Below are positions 15,670 to 24,427 of a stretch of DNA of 64,000 bases, piece after piece. Within the stretch, counting starts at the first letter, position 1. The number at the start of each line of letters is the position of its first letter. Where the stretch lies: the NCBI GenBank assembly GCA_902486425.1, contig CABTOK010000008.1, forward strand, positions 103,470-167,469, in the 5' to 3' direction. A model generated the notes under the pieces. The model saw nothing but the letters and a program-made list of their open reading frames with translations, was not told the DNA's origin and made no database searches. The translations under genes were made by a program, and so were the position numbers. This DNA comes from UBA11475 sp902486425 (GTDB taxonomy: Bacteria; Bacillota; Clostridia; Christensenellales; Borkfalkiaceae).

Positions 15670-18051
15670 ATGGAAGAAAATAGCAAAATCGGGACGGTGA
15701 GCGTTCTGGAACCCGCCGAAACCGAAAAAGAAGAAAACAAAATAAATCCGGCGAGCGGCGACGAAAGAGAACTTCCGCTTATCGCGATAAGAGACAGAGT
15801 AATATTTCCGAAAACTGCGGTAAACTTCGACGTAGGAAGAGAGAAGTCGAATAATGCTCTTAAAGCTGCCGAAAGTTACGGCGGAATGATTTTTTTAACG
15901 ACGCAAAGAAACCCTGCCGAAGAAGACGTAAAGGCTGAAGGGCTCTATTATACGGGCGTAGTATGCCGTATCCGTCAGGTAGTGAGAACGAACGGCACCG
16001 CCAAAGTAATGGCGGAAGCTTTGTACCGCGCAAGAATAGCGGCGTTTCTTTCCACGGAAGAATATTTTAAGGTCGTAGCCGTGAGATCGGATTATAAAAG
16101 CGATGACGAAGTAACTACCGAAGCCGCTTTCAGAGTTGCCAAAACAGCGACGTTCGACTATGCGAGACTTAAAGGCAACGTTGCGAAAGAAATTCTCGAA
16201 ACGCTTTCGGGCGTGGACAGTCCCGACTTTTTTATAGACAACGCTCTCACAGTGTTTTCGATGAAAGAAGCGGACAAGCAGGCTGTGCTCGAAGAGGACG
16301 ATACTGTAAAAAGGCTCGAACTTTATTCTTCGCTGTTACTTAAAGAAACCGAAATCGTAAAAGTGCAGAAGGACATCGATGCGCTCGTCAGAAAGCGTAT
16401 CGAAGACGGACAAAAGGAATATTATCTTCGCGAGCAGCTTAAGGCGATACATACCGAACTCGGCGACGACGAATCGATAAAGCAGGATTATATCGACATG
16501 GTAAAATCCAAAAACTTTTCGAAGGAAACAGAAGAAAAGCTTATGGGCGAGATAAATCGTCTCGATAAAATAAATCCGTCTTCGCCCGATTATTCGGTAA
16601 TACTCAACTATCTCGACTGGATAAAGGATATTCCTTTCAACGTTTATACCGAAGACGAAAAGGATCTTAAAAAGGCGAAAGACATTCTCGAAGAGGATCA
16701 CTTCGGTCTCGAAAAGATAAAAGAAAGAATAGTGGAATATCTTGCTGTATTAAAACTCACGGGGAAGCTTCAGGGACAGATACTCTGTTTCGTAGGGCCT
16801 CCGGGAGTGGGAAAGACATCTATAGCGACTTCCATCGCAAGAGCAACCGGAAGAAAATTCGTCAGAATGAGTCTCGGCGGAATAAAAGACGAAGCCGAAA
16901 TAAGAGGACACCGTAAAACTTACGTCGGCGCAATGCCCGGCAGGATTATTTACGGACTTAAACAGGCCAAAAGCATGAACCCCGTATTTCTTCTCGACGA
17001 GATAGACAAAATATCGGCTGATATTCACGGCGATCCCGCAAGCGCGCTTTTAGAAGTGCTTGATCCCGAACAGAATTCTACCTTCCGCGACAGATTCATC
17101 GAGATACCGGTCGATTTGTCCAAGGTTATGTTTATAACGACGGCAAATACTTTAGACACTATTCCCGCGCCTCTTTTAGACAGAATGGAAGTAATAAGTC
17201 TTTCCGGCTACACCGAAACCGAGAAGCTCAGCATTGCCGAAAAGTATCTCGTCAAAAAAGCAAATGATAAATGTGGTCTGTCTCACGATAAAATCAAAAT
17301 AACGAAGGGCGGACTCGAAGAAATTATTTCGGGCTACACTATGGAAGCCGGCGTCAGAAACTTAGAAAGAGAGATCGAAACCGTAACACGTAAGGTGGCC
17401 GCGGGCTTTGCTCTCGGTAAATATACGAAAAAACAAACCGTCGATAAAGAAAGAGTGAACGAACTTTTAGGAGCGAAACGCAAATACGGCGATCTTTCGC
17501 TCGACAAGGACGAAGTCGGCGCATGCACCGGACTTGCCTGGACGGCTTACGGCGGAACAACGCTTACGATAGAAGTAAGTCTTATGTCCGGCAAGGGCGA
17601 AATTATTCTTACCGGCAAGCTCGGCGACGTAATGAAGGAATCCGCAAGGGCGGGCATCTCTTATATACGGGCGAACGCCAAAAAGTACGGCATAGACGAA
17701 AAAACTTTCGAAACGACCGATATACACGTTCACGTTCCCGAGGGAGCTACGCCGAAGGACGGACCGAGCGCGGGCATAACAATGGCAACGGCTGTTTTGT
17801 CGGCTTTCACCGGACGCGAAGTAAAACGCAGCGTCGCAATGACGGGAGAACTCACATTAAGAGGCAAGGTTTTGCCGATAGGCGGGCTTAAAGAAAAATC
17901 GCTCGCAGCGTACAGGGAAGGAATAAAAACGGTTATCATTCCCGAAGCGAACGCGCCCGATCTTAAAGAAATCCCCGAAGAAGTAAGAAAGAAAATGGAA
18001 TTCATCCCCGTATCGACGGCGGACGAAGTATTCGAAAAAGCATTAAAGTAA
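15670..18051 (+). CDS. lon: ATP-dependent protease Lon
   Basis: Cytoplasmic AAA+ serine protease that degrades misfolded and regulatory proteins. The 793-residue protein has the N-terminal substrate-binding domain (starting at LPLIAIRDRVIFPKTAV, about 36), a Walker A motif GPPGVGKTS near 377-385, Walker B LLDEIDK, and the protease domain with catalytic Ser at about 700 (PKDGPSAG) and Lys at about 743 (GGLKEK). About 30 charged residues precede the family core. The region before the ATG is very AT-rich and has only a distant GAGGGA, so the start is likely but not certain. engB follows after 14 bases, a conserved pairing. Confidence 0.96.
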   Translation: MEENSKIGTVSVLEPAETEKEENKINPASGDERELPLIAIRDRVIFPKTAVNFDVGREKSNNALKAAESYGGMIFLTTQRNPAEEDVKAEGLYYTGVVCRIRQVVRTNGTAKVMAEALYRARIAAFLSTEEYFKVVAVRSDYKSDDEVTTEAAFRVAKTATFDYARLKGNVAKEILETLSGVDSPDFFIDNALTVFSMKEADKQAVLEEDDTVKRLELYSSLLLKETEIVKVQKDIDALVRKRIEDGQKEYYLREQLKAIHTELGDDESIKQDYIDMVKSKNFSKETEEKLMGEINRLDKINPSSPDYSVILNYLDWIKDIPFNVYTEDEKDLKKAKDILEEDHFGLEKIKERIVEYLAVLKLTGKLQGQILCFVGPPGVGKTSIATSIARATGRKFVRMSLGGIKDEAEIRGHRKTYVGAMPGRIIYGLKQAKSMNPVFLLDEIDKISADIHGDPASALLEVLDPEQNSTFRDRFIEIPVDLSKVMFITTANTLDTIPAPLLDRMEVISLSGYTETEKLSIAEKYLVKKANDKCGLSHDKIKITKGGLEEIISGYTMEAGVRNLEREIETVTRKVAAGFALGKYTKKQTVDKERVNELLGAKRKYGDLSLDKDEVGACTGLAWTAYGGTTLTIEVSLMSGKGEIILTGKLGDVMKESARAGISYIRANAKKYGIDEKTFETTDIHVHVPEGATPKDGPSAGITMATAVLSAFTGREVKRSVAMTGELTLRGKVLPIGGLKEKSLAAYREGIKTVIIPEANAPDLKEIPEEVRKKMEFIPVSTADEVFEKALK

Positions 18052-18065
18052 AGGAAAGTAAAGTT

Positions 18066-18680
18066 ATGGCAGGTAATACAGCGTCGTTTATAACGTCGGT
18101 TGCGAGCGACAAAAATTTTTTGGTTTCTGATAAACCCATTATAGCGGTCGCGGGGAAGTCGAACGTAGGCAAGTCGAGCTTTATCAACATGCTTGCGGGC
18201 GACGGCAAACTTGCCAGAACTTCAAACACTCCCGGAAGAACGAGACTTATCAACTACTTCGACTTCAGGACGTTTATTCTTGCGGATTTACCGGGATACG
18301 GCTTCGCTAAAGTATCGAAGGCGGAAAAGGACAAATGGTCCACGCTTATGGAAAAATATTTTGCCGAAACCGAGATAGCGCACGTCTTTTCTTTAATAGA
18401 TATACGCCACGATCCTACGGCGGAAGACGTAACGATGGTGAATTATCTTTACAGCTACGCTCTGCCGTTTACGCTCGTTGCGACCAAGTCCGACAAACTC
18501 GGCAAAAGCAAAGTAAAGCCGCAGGCGGAGATTTTAAGCCGTAAATTAAAAGTAGGAAGAGAAGATATAATACCCGTTTCTTCTTTGGAAAAAAAGGGCA
18601 GGGACGAGATATTCAAAAAAATAAATCAGATAGTAAAGAACTTTTACGAAACTGAATCCGAAACTTCAGAAGAAGAATAA
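18066..18680 (+). CDS. engB: Ribosome biogenesis GTPase EngB (YsxC)
   Basis: TRAFAC-class GTPase needed for late 50S subunit assembly. The 204-residue protein has G1 GKSNVGKSS (about 29-37), a G2/switch I region RTSNTPGRT, G3 DLPGYG, G4 TKSDK and G5 VSSLEKKG, all intact. A short acidic tail ends the protein. A purine-rich site (AAAGGAAAG) overlaps the space after lon, so both are probably in one transcript, as in Bacillus subtilis (lonA-ysxC). Confidence 0.96.
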   Translation: MAGNTASFITSVASDKNFLVSDKPIIAVAGKSNVGKSSFINMLAGDGKLARTSNTPGRTRLINYFDFRTFILADLPGYGFAKVSKAEKDKWSTLMEKYFAETEIAHVFSLIDIRHDPTAEDVTMVNYLYSYALPFTLVATKSDKLGKSKVKPQAEILSRKLKVGREDIIPVSSLEKKGRDEIFKKINQIVKNFYETESETSEEE

Positions 18681-18708
18681 CTTAACGCTCGATGCGGTGG
18701 CGATAAGT

Positions 18709-18733
18709 GCTACCTGTATCGCCGAAATTATGC
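18709..18733. repeat. Dispersed TACCTGT element, copy B
   Basis: Contains TACCTGTATCGCCGAAA (18711-18727), identical over 17 bases to the reverse complement of 45695-45711 inside the flippase gene. Flanking ATAA and TTAT give weak inverted arms. Confidence 0.6.
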
Positions 18734-18741
18734 TAAAAACA

Positions 18742-18769
18742 AAAAAAGACGGAATTTTCCGTCTTTTTT
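18742..18769. terminator. Bidirectional terminator between engB and the convergent gene
   Basis: AAAAAAGACGGAA (18742-18754) pairs with TTCCGTCTTTTTT (18757-18769), giving T-runs on both strands. Confidence 0.88.
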
Positions 18770-18803
18770 ATATACTTGATTTTAATAGATCGCAAAATTT
18801 TAG

Positions 18804-18833
18804 ACCTGTATCGGCGAAACAGCGCCGCAGTAT
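18804..18833. repeat. Dispersed TACCTGT element, copy C
   Basis: ACCTGTATCGGCGAAAC followed by ...CCGCAGTAT. It aligns over about 30 bases with the copy in dnaX (27411-27440), sharing ACCTGT, CGAAAC and CCGCAG in the same spacing. Confidence 0.55.
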
Positions 18834-18846
18834 CGAAAATTATCCG

Positions 18847-19527
18847 TTAATCGGTGATTTTTTTGCCGTATAACTTTTCGTATGCGCGCTGCAGGACGTT
18901 TTCGGACGTGCCGAGCGGCAGAAGCCTGTTGCGATAGTCGTGTTTGTCGCAGAACCACTGGAGTTCTTTTAAGATTCTCTCTTCGTTTTCGTGCTGAATT
19001 TCGTTTAAGAGAACTATGTAATCTTTCGATTTAGCGCCCGCGTATACCGCGTAATCGAGAAGTTTTGCATAATGCCTTAAACAAAAACCTTTTGTTTCGG
19101 CAAGTTCTTCTTTAAAATTTTCTTCGGTGACGAACATCTCTGCAAAAGAAACGTAATATCTCATCATCGCCGTCGAAAGCTCGTTGCAGATAACGCACGT
19201 TTCGGCGGAATCTTTTATAAAGTTCGAAGTTTTAAGTCCTGTTCTCGTGTCGGTCGGGTTGCCTTCGCCTTCTTTAATTTTTTCGAGCCTTGTTTTTATC
19301 TGAAGGGCAAGGCTTAACTTATTCTGACGTAAAAACAGTTTTTTGTAATGTTCCGCGCAAAAGCCCTTTTCACCGACTTCGGTACGCTTACTGTCGTCCA
19401 TTACGGCGTTGTTTAAGAATTCGTTCAAAAATTGTTCTTCGACCTCGCGTTCGATCCGGCAAAGCGGACATTCGCAGTCTTCTTTAAGTTTTTCGTGTAC
19501 TAAAATAGTGTTGATATGGTACTTCAT
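18847..19527 (-). CDS. Cysteine-pair protein, DUF6062-like
   Basis: A 226-residue protein of unknown function that resembles the DUF6062 family of Clostridia. It has two similar halves, each with a CxxC pair (CPLC near 20, CVIC near 138) followed about 40 residues later by GFC..HY (GFCAEHYKKL and GFCLRHYAKL), suggesting two metal sites. It is otherwise helical and charged, with no signal peptide. The start is placed at ATG 19527; a GTG two codons upstream is possible. The -10 box ends 6 bases before this ATG, so the mRNA may be leaderless. Not in an operon. Confidence 0.72.
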   Translation of the reverse strand: MKYHINTILVHEKLKEDCECPLCRIEREVEEQFLNEFLNNAVMDDSKRTEVGEKGFCAEHYKKLFLRQNKLSLALQIKTRLEKIKEGEGNPTDTRTGLKTSNFIKDSAETCVICNELSTAMMRYYVSFAEMFVTEENFKEELAETKGFCLRHYAKLLDYAVYAGAKSKDYIVLLNEIQHENEERILKELQWFCDKHDYRNRLLPLGTSENVLQRAYEKLYGKKITD

Positions 19528-19533
19528 ACTCAC

Positions 19534-19562
19534 ATTATAGTATATTTTGTCGGAAAAATCAA
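19534..19562 (-). promoter_or_regulatory. Promoter of the DUF6062-like gene, leaderless type
   Basis: On the - strand: TTGATT (19562-19557), 17-base spacer, TATAAT (19539-19534), then GTGAGT and the ATG. Confidence 0.65.
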
Positions 19563-19569
19563 TCCGCTA

Positions 19570-19598
19570 TTGACTTAAAACTTCTTAAAGCGTATAAT
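19570..19598 (+). promoter_or_regulatory. Promoter of the esterase gene
   Basis: TTGACT (19570-19575), 17-base spacer, TATAAT (19593-19598). The leader is about 90 bases. Confidence 0.75.
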
Positions 19599-19695
19599 AA
19601 TCTTAAAGTTTGTTTGTTTTTGCCTCTTTACGGGCAGAAGCTCAACCCGAACAATTTTTATTATGAGAATTAAGTTTTAATTCAAGGAGAAAACT

Positions 19696-20559
19696 ATGAT
19701 ACTCGAAAACAAAATAGACCTTTACGCATATTTCGGCGTAAAAAGACCTGAAGGGGCGAAAGGTTACATGAACGCTTACATAACCGAACGTTTCGACGAA
19801 TATTCCGCAAAAAGGGTTCGCCCCGCGATGATTGTTTTTCCGGGCGGCGGTTACTGGTTCAGATCTGAAAGAGAAGCCCAGCCGATAGCTCTTAATTATG
19901 CGGTCAACGGTTTTCAGGCATTTGTCGTCGAATATACCGTCGAAAGCGAAAGCCCTAACGCTCATTATCCGGTAATGCTTATCGAAGCGGCTATGGCTGT
20001 GGCGTACGTAAGGGAAAACGCCGACAAGTATTTTATACAAAAGGATAAAATAGCGGTAATAGGCTTTTCCGCAGGCGGACATCTTGCCGGGAGCATTTCG
20101 ACCATGTTCGGCGACGAAAATATCGTAAACGCTCTTAAAGAAAAGGCGGCTCTCTGCCGTCCCGATGCGTCAGTTCTATGTTATCCCGTAATAACGTTTA
20201 TTCACCCGACACACGGCGGAACTAGGGACGCTTGCACGAATCATAATCCGGCTTTGTTCGAAGCGCTCTCGGTCGAAAAAAACGTTACCGAAAATACGCC
20301 CCCTACGTTTATCTGGTCCACTTACGAAGACAACTGCGTTCCGATAATAAATTCCGTTTTAATGGCGGAAGCTCTTGCTGAAAACAAGGTTCCTTTCGAG
20401 CTTCATATTTTCAGAAAGGGTTACCACGGTCTCTCTCTCTGTAATGACGAAACTTCTAAAGACGGGGTAGACGCGATAAATCCCGTTGCCGAAGAATGGT
20501 TTAAAATGTCCGTAACCTTTTTGAGAGAACTCGGATTCAAAGTCAGAAACGAGGAATAG
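19696..20559 (+). CDS. Alpha/beta-hydrolase, carbohydrate-esterase-like
   Basis: A 287-residue cytoplasmic alpha/beta-hydrolase similar to acetyl-xylan esterase/BD-FAE-type enzymes. The oxyanion-hole strand is PGGGYWF (49-55), the nucleophile elbow is GFSAGG with Ser125, the acid is probably the Asp in STYEDNCVP, and the catalytic His is in KGYHGLS near 255. No signal peptide, so it would act on imported oligosaccharides or metabolites. Strong AAGGAG site before the ATG. Natural substrate unknown. Confidence 0.82.
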   Translation: MILENKIDLYAYFGVKRPEGAKGYMNAYITERFDEYSAKRVRPAMIVFPGGGYWFRSEREAQPIALNYAVNGFQAFVVEYTVESESPNAHYPVMLIEAAMAVAYVRENADKYFIQKDKIAVIGFSAGGHLAGSISTMFGDENIVNALKEKAALCRPDASVLCYPVITFIHPTHGGTRDACTNHNPALFEALSVEKNVTENTPPTFIWSTYEDNCVPIINSVLMAEALAENKVPFELHIFRKGYHGLSLCNDETSKDGVDAINPVAEEWFKMSVTFLRELGFKVRNEE

Positions 20560-20658
20560 TTTTTACGTTTAAGACAAAGCGTGCATAAAGCGGCAAAAAA
20601 GTGTTTACGGTATATTTTTATTATACATGTATCGTTCAAACTACGCCGAATTTCAGAT

Positions 20659-21174
20659 ATGTATTATATAAGCAAATACAACTCGCCTTTGGGAGGAATA
20701 ACCGTGGCATCGGACGGCGAAGCTCTTTCGGGACTTTGGTTTGACGGGCAAAAATACTTTGCGGACAGATTGATTAAAAAAGAATTCGGCGAACAATCGA
20801 CGTACGGCTTAAAAGTTCCCGTTTTAAAAGAAACCGAAAAATGGCTCGATATATACTTTTCGGGTAAAGTTCCGGATTTTACTCCGGATTTGAATCTTGA
20901 CGGCGTGTCGTCTTTTCGGAAAAGAGTATGGAAAATACTTCTCGGAGTCCCTTACGGCAAACTTACGACATACGGGCAGATAGCGAAAATAATAGAAGCA
21001 GAAACGGGCAAAAGAGTTTCCGCACAGGCAGTCGGCGGAGCTGTCGGACATAATCCGATCTCGCTGATTGTTCCTTGCCACAGAGTGGTAGGCGTAAATA
21101 ATAGCCTTACCGGTTACGCCGGAGGACTCGACAAAAAGACCTTTTTATTAAAACTCGAAGGCTCGATTAAGTAG
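20659..21174 (+). CDS. ogt: Methylated-DNA--[protein]-cysteine S-methyltransferase
   Basis: Suicide repair protein that removes O6-alkyl groups from guanine. The 171-residue product has the DNA-binding segment YGKLTTYGQIAK (100-110) and the active site PCHRV with Cys140; ribonuclease-like N domain in front. ATG 20659 starts the family N-terminus (YYISKYNSPLG). There is no visible ribosome binding site; a TATACAT box lies about 40 bases upstream. Confidence 0.93.
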   Translation: MYYISKYNSPLGGITVASDGEALSGLWFDGQKYFADRLIKKEFGEQSTYGLKVPVLKETEKWLDIYFSGKVPDFTPDLNLDGVSSFRKRVWKILLGVPYGKLTTYGQIAKIIEAETGKRVSAQAVGGAVGHNPISLIVPCHRVVGVNNSLTGYAGGLDKKTFLLKLEGSIK

Positions 21175-21204
21175 TTTGCCGCAAAATTTATGTTCAAGAG
21201 GGGA

Positions 21205-22167
21205 ATGATGGAAAAAACTTACAGCAATAAGCAAAAACTCATCGAAACTTTGCGTCGCGAGACGGACGAAGATCATCCCGTTGGCAGAGTGAAAATAGAA
21301 ACTCTTATCGGAAACGATCTCGACAGGAAAACGCTCAATTCTTACATAAGATTTTTTTCGGAACCGGAAGGCGGCTGCAGAATAAAAGTCGTTTCCGGCG
21401 GTCCCAATACGGCGTACTATTACAATCCTTGTAAAAACGAGTTTACCGAAGAAGAAATCCGGCTTATAATAGACTCTGTATACGCCGTTAAATCGGTTTC
21501 GCCGGAGATTAAAAAGGCGATAAAGGATAAACTTTTATCCGTAACCAACAAATACGTCGCCGAATGGTACGAAACCGCCGAATATTCGGTAAAGCGTAAA
21601 CAAGACGAGTGTTACGTCTTATCAAGCGATCTTAAAAAATTATCCGTTGCGATAAAAAACAGGACGAGTATTCTTTTCGATTATTATCGGACAACGCCTA
21701 AAAAAGAAAAAATAACGCGGTATCTCGATCATAACACCTTTCCGCAAGCGCTTTATATAAACGACGGATATTATTATCTTGTCGCGTACAATCCGCTTAA
21801 AGACGCCAAAAGACATTATCGCGTCGACAGAATGAAAAATATCAGATCAGGCGAGGCTTTTAAGGGCGTTCCGTATCTTGAAAAATTCAATCGCTCCGAG
21901 TATGAAGAATCGAGCTTCGGCATGTATCAGGGCGAGCTTAAGGAGCTGACATTTATCGCAAAACAGAATCTTGCCGACCAGATGTACGACAAGTTTAACG
22001 ATTACAAATTTATAAAATGCGAAGGCGACGATTTTATTTTTACCGCAAAGGCGGAAATAAGCCCTATTTTTTACGGCTGGCTTTGCGGTTACGAAGGCAA
22101 TCTTAAAATTTTAGAACCGAAAGAAGAAGCTGAAAAGTATTGCGAATATTTAAAAAAGCAACTCTGA
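21205..22167 (+). CDS. WYL-domain transcriptional regulator
   Basis: Probable DNA-binding regulator of about 320 residues. The N-terminal third looks like a winged helix (KQKLIETLRRET...LDRKTLNSYIRFF). A WYL-type ligand-sensing domain follows (about 145-225: SILFDYYRT...LYINDGYYYLVAYNPLKDAKRHYRVDRM), then a WCX-like C-terminal part. WYL proteins often respond to nucleic acids or nucleotides and frequently sit near defence or repair genes; here the neighbour is ogt, 30 bases upstream. Start chosen at ATG 21205 after AGAGGGG; ATG 21190 and 21208 are alternatives. Confidence 0.82.
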   Translation: MMEKTYSNKQKLIETLRRETDEDHPVGRVKIETLIGNDLDRKTLNSYIRFFSEPEGGCRIKVVSGGPNTAYYYNPCKNEFTEEEIRLIIDSVYAVKSVSPEIKKAIKDKLLSVTNKYVAEWYETAEYSVKRKQDECYVLSSDLKKLSVAIKNRTSILFDYYRTTPKKEKITRYLDHNTFPQALYINDGYYYLVAYNPLKDAKRHYRVDRMKNIRSGEAFKGVPYLEKFNRSEYEESSFGMYQGELKELTFIAKQNLADQMYDKFNDYKFIKCEGDDFIFTAKAEISPIFYGWLCGYEGNLKILEPKEEAEKYCEYLKKQL

Positions 22168-22193
22168 AAATTATAATTCATATAACCATAAAG

Positions 22194-22229
22194 ACAATCT
22201 GTCCGTAATTTTGGGCAGATTGTTTTTAT
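22194..22229 (+). terminator. Terminator after the WYL regulator
   Basis: ACAATCTGTCC (22194-22204) pairs with GGGCAGATTGT (22213-22223), then TTTTTAT. Confidence 0.85.
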
Positions 22230-22347
22230 ATTGAGTAAAAAGTTCCCCTCGAAAATTCAATCGGGCAATGTTTTTCTCTTTTATTTAAGTTAATATAATT
22301 GCGAAAATAAAATTAAATCGCGCGAATATGCGATAAAAGGAGAAAAT

Positions 22348-22779
22348 ATGAACAAATACTATAAGGTAGTGGCAAAATGCGGTCATGTCGGAAGACATAA
22401 GTATTACGAAGGAACTTTTTACGTTTTCGCAGAGAACGGTAAAATAGCGGCTTCGAAGACGAGAAGTTTCGGCAGAGTCAAGCACGATCATAAAGACGCG
22501 ATACTTTCCGTAACGGAAATCACCGGACAGGAATTCGAAACGGGCATGAACGAATACAAAAACGAACGCTACTTCAGTTGCGGCAACATACAGGAGCAGA
22601 GAAAATTTTACGACGAAATCTCGGAAAAAATAAAAGAAGAGCTGCCGCGAGAAAATTTCTATAGTCCTTCTTTCGAAGAAACCCGCAGACAAAAAATAAG
22701 ATATAAAAAGAACAAAGCGGATTTATTCGAAAAAAGCTGCGCAAAGTATGTCGAAGACTGTTTGAATTTCGCTTATTGA
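22348..22779 (+). CDS. Conserved-looking hypothetical protein
   Basis: A 143-residue soluble protein not assigned to a family. The N-terminal part begins with KYYKVVAKCGHVGRHKYYEG, a CGHVG motif, and a later RVKHDHKDAI, suggesting a small beta domain rich in Lys, His and Tyr. The C-terminal half is charged and helical. A strong AAAAGGAG site precedes the ATG, and TATAAT at 22294-22299 may be its -10 box. It stands alone between a terminator and a long gene-free region. Codon use matches its neighbours. Confidence 0.65.
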   Translation: MNKYYKVVAKCGHVGRHKYYEGTFYVFAENGKIAASKTRSFGRVKHDHKDAILSVTEITGQEFETGMNEYKNERYFSCGNIQEQRKFYDEISEKIKEELPRENFYSPSFEETRRQKIRYKKNKADLFEKSCAKYVEDCLNFAY

Positions 22780-23347
22780 TATAAAAAAGAAAAAATTTTG
22801 ATTACGGCATTTAGTTTGCGAGAGTTTTGCCGGAATATCTCAGATAAATTCTGCGATAATTCCATATCGGTAAAATTATTTTTTACGGGTGAAAATCAAA
22901 AATAAAAAGTTGCTTACTCTTTCTGTTTCTTTACCGGCTGCGGCACCGGAAACATCCGATGCCGCAGCTTTGTCCGTTTGCGGTAATTCGGGTATTTATC
23001 TGCCGATTCGTTTATGTTATCGTTATTATCCGCTTCTATGTTTTATTATCGGAAAGTTTTCGACAATGCCTGAAATATGTGCGTCGATAGGGGATAAATT
23101 CCGGTAAATTTTCATTTTTATCAGAGCTTATCCACAATTACGAACGTTCGTATTTTAAAATTAAAAAAAAGCAAAAATTTTAACCCGTCCGAATTCGCGA
23201 TTTTCGGAATAAATCCGGCAAAAAAACCGTATAAAATAGCGTATACAAAAAAGTTATCAACAATACATTTAAAAATTACGGTTGATAAGTTGATAACTTT
23301 TTACATATCGCCGTAAAGTCGGCGGTAAAAACGGGTTGAAGGACAAT
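22780..23347. other. 568-base gene-free region with DnaA-box-like site and dyads
   Basis: No convincing gene. A GC-rich hairpin lies at 22937-22968 (GCTGCGGCA/TGCCGCAGC). A perfect DnaA-box consensus TTATCCACA is at 23128-23136. A perfect 14-base palindrome TACGAACGTTCGTA is at 23139-23152. AAAAGTTATCAAC (23249-23261) and GTTGATAACTTTT (23289-23301) form a perfect 13-base inverted repeat containing further near-DnaA-box TTATCAAC words. A GTG-started 72-codon frame at 22889-23107 overlaps the hairpin and has no ribosome binding site, so it is not called. Confidence 0.6.
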
Positions 23348-24061
23348 ATGTTTGTTTTTAAAAAGAAAGATATTTTGGTTGCTACGGGATTTTTAGCTCT
23401 GATAATAGGATTTTCGGCAATATTTATCGGTAATGCCGACAAAAAACAAGCCGGAAGCGTAAATTACGGATATAAAGTGGTTATCGACGTTGGTCACGGG
23501 GGGATAGATTCGGGCGTGACCGGCTCTGTTACAGGCGTTAAAGAAAGCGATCTTAATCTTGCCGTTTCTAAAAAGCTCGCAACGATTTTGTCGGAAGCCG
23601 GAATAACCGCTGTTTTAACGAGAAATACCGAAGCGGGACTTTACGGCGCGGCGACGGGCAATCTTAAAAAGAAAGAAATGCTGAAGCGTAAAGAAATAAT
23701 TCTGACGGAAAAGCCCGACCTTATGGTGTCGATACATATGAACAAATTTTCTTCGTCTAAAAGGCGCGGGGCGCAGGTTTTTTTCAAAAAAAACGATAAG
23801 GTTTCCGAAAATCTGGCGTTTTGCATGCAAAAAAGCGTAAATAATCTTTACGACGGCGTAAAAGATTATTCCGCACTGACCGGCGACTATTACGTTCTCA
23901 ACTGTTCCGATTACCCGTCCGTTCTCGTCGAATGCGGTTTTTTATCTTCGCCCGAAGACGAAAAATTATTGATAACCGAAGAATTTCAGGAAAAAACGGC
24001 GTATTATATTTTTTGCGGGATTATAGAATATCTTAATTCTCCGCTGCCGTCCGAAACATAA
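23348..24061 (+). CDS. N-acetylmuramoyl-L-alanine amidase, CwlD-like
   Basis: Zinc amidase that cleaves the bond between muramic acid and the stem peptide. After an N-terminal membrane anchor (about 10-28), the Amidase_3 domain shows the zinc ligands in order: VGHGG (His50), KESDLNLA (Glu66), SIHMN, and the catalytic glutamate in VECGFLS. The 237-residue size and single anchored domain without cell-wall repeats resemble CwlD, which makes muramic delta-lactam in spore cortex, but a vegetative role is possible. Start at ATG 23348 with AAGGA close upstream; an in-frame TTG at 23336 is less likely. Confidence 0.87.
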   Translation: MFVFKKKDILVATGFLALIIGFSAIFIGNADKKQAGSVNYGYKVVIDVGHGGIDSGVTGSVTGVKESDLNLAVSKKLATILSEAGITAVLTRNTEAGLYGAATGNLKKKEMLKRKEIILTEKPDLMVSIHMNKFSSSKRRGAQVFFKKNDKVSENLAFCMQKSVNNLYDGVKDYSALTGDYYVLNCSDYPSVLVECGFLSSPEDEKLLITEEFQEKTAYYIFCGIIEYLNSPLPSET

Positions 24062-24085
24062 AAATATAACCCGTAGGTATCAAAA

Positions 24086-24112
24086 CATAGTACCTGTGTC
24101 GCTGAAACTATG
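24086..24112. repeat. Dispersed TACCTGT element, copy D
   Basis: Perfect 6-base arms CATAGT (24086-24091) and ACTATG (24107-24112) enclose ACCTGTGTCGCTGAA. This is the clearest palindromic form of the element. Confidence 0.6.
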
Positions 24113-24378
24113 CCATAATAAAAAACAATTCAGACAATGGATTGTTCTGAACGTACCGGAAATGTTTTTACGGTTACCCCGGAAAACGATGCGGCAAGCT
24201 TATATAAACAAAAAAGCGGTAAAAAACGTATCTGAACGGTTAATAGCAAGATTTAAGTTAAGGCTTATATTATTCGTAATATTAAATAAAAAGCCGCTTC
24301 GGCGTTTTTAATTGATCGCAGACGGTTCTTTGTTTGCATGCCGACAGGTTCTTATTTAATTATTATTAAATAAAATTC

Positions 24379-24407
24379 TTGAAAAAAGCGGGTTTTTATG
24401 CTATCAT
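24379..24407 (+). promoter_or_regulatory. Promoter of the mrnC operon
   Basis: TTGAAA (24379-24384), 17-base spacer, TATCAT (24402-24407); short leader with AAAGGA before the GTG start. Confidence 0.65.
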
Positions 24408-24427
24408 AAGTAAAAGGAAAATAAAAA

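Larger units (their letters stand above)
24062..24427. other. 366-base intergenic region with decayed dyads
   Basis: Holds TACCTGT element copy D, then a stem TTCAGACAAT/ATTGTTCTGAA (about 24129-24151), then CGTACCGGAAATG and GGTTACCCCGGAAAACG, which may be further degenerate copies. The mrnC promoter is at its right end. A GTG-started frame 24096-24311 crosses these repeats and is not protein-like. Confidence 0.55.

Noticed and set aside
21205..22167. Defence island marked by a WYL regulator
   Set aside because: Neighbours are ogt and a small hypothetical gene; no nuclease, helicase, methylase or CRISPR repeat was seen here or around the second WYL gene.
22889..23107. A GTG-started 72-codon frame in the 23 kb intergenic region
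   Set aside because: No ribosome binding site, crosses a GC-rich hairpin, and the peptide has no ordered pattern.
23128..23301. Chromosomal replication origin
   Set aside because: Only one perfect DnaA box; no dnaA, dnaN or strand switch in gene direction nearby.
24096..24311. A GTG-started 71-codon frame downstream of the amidase
   Set aside because: It runs through the TACCTGT element and other dyads; no ribosome binding site and an implausibly basic composition.
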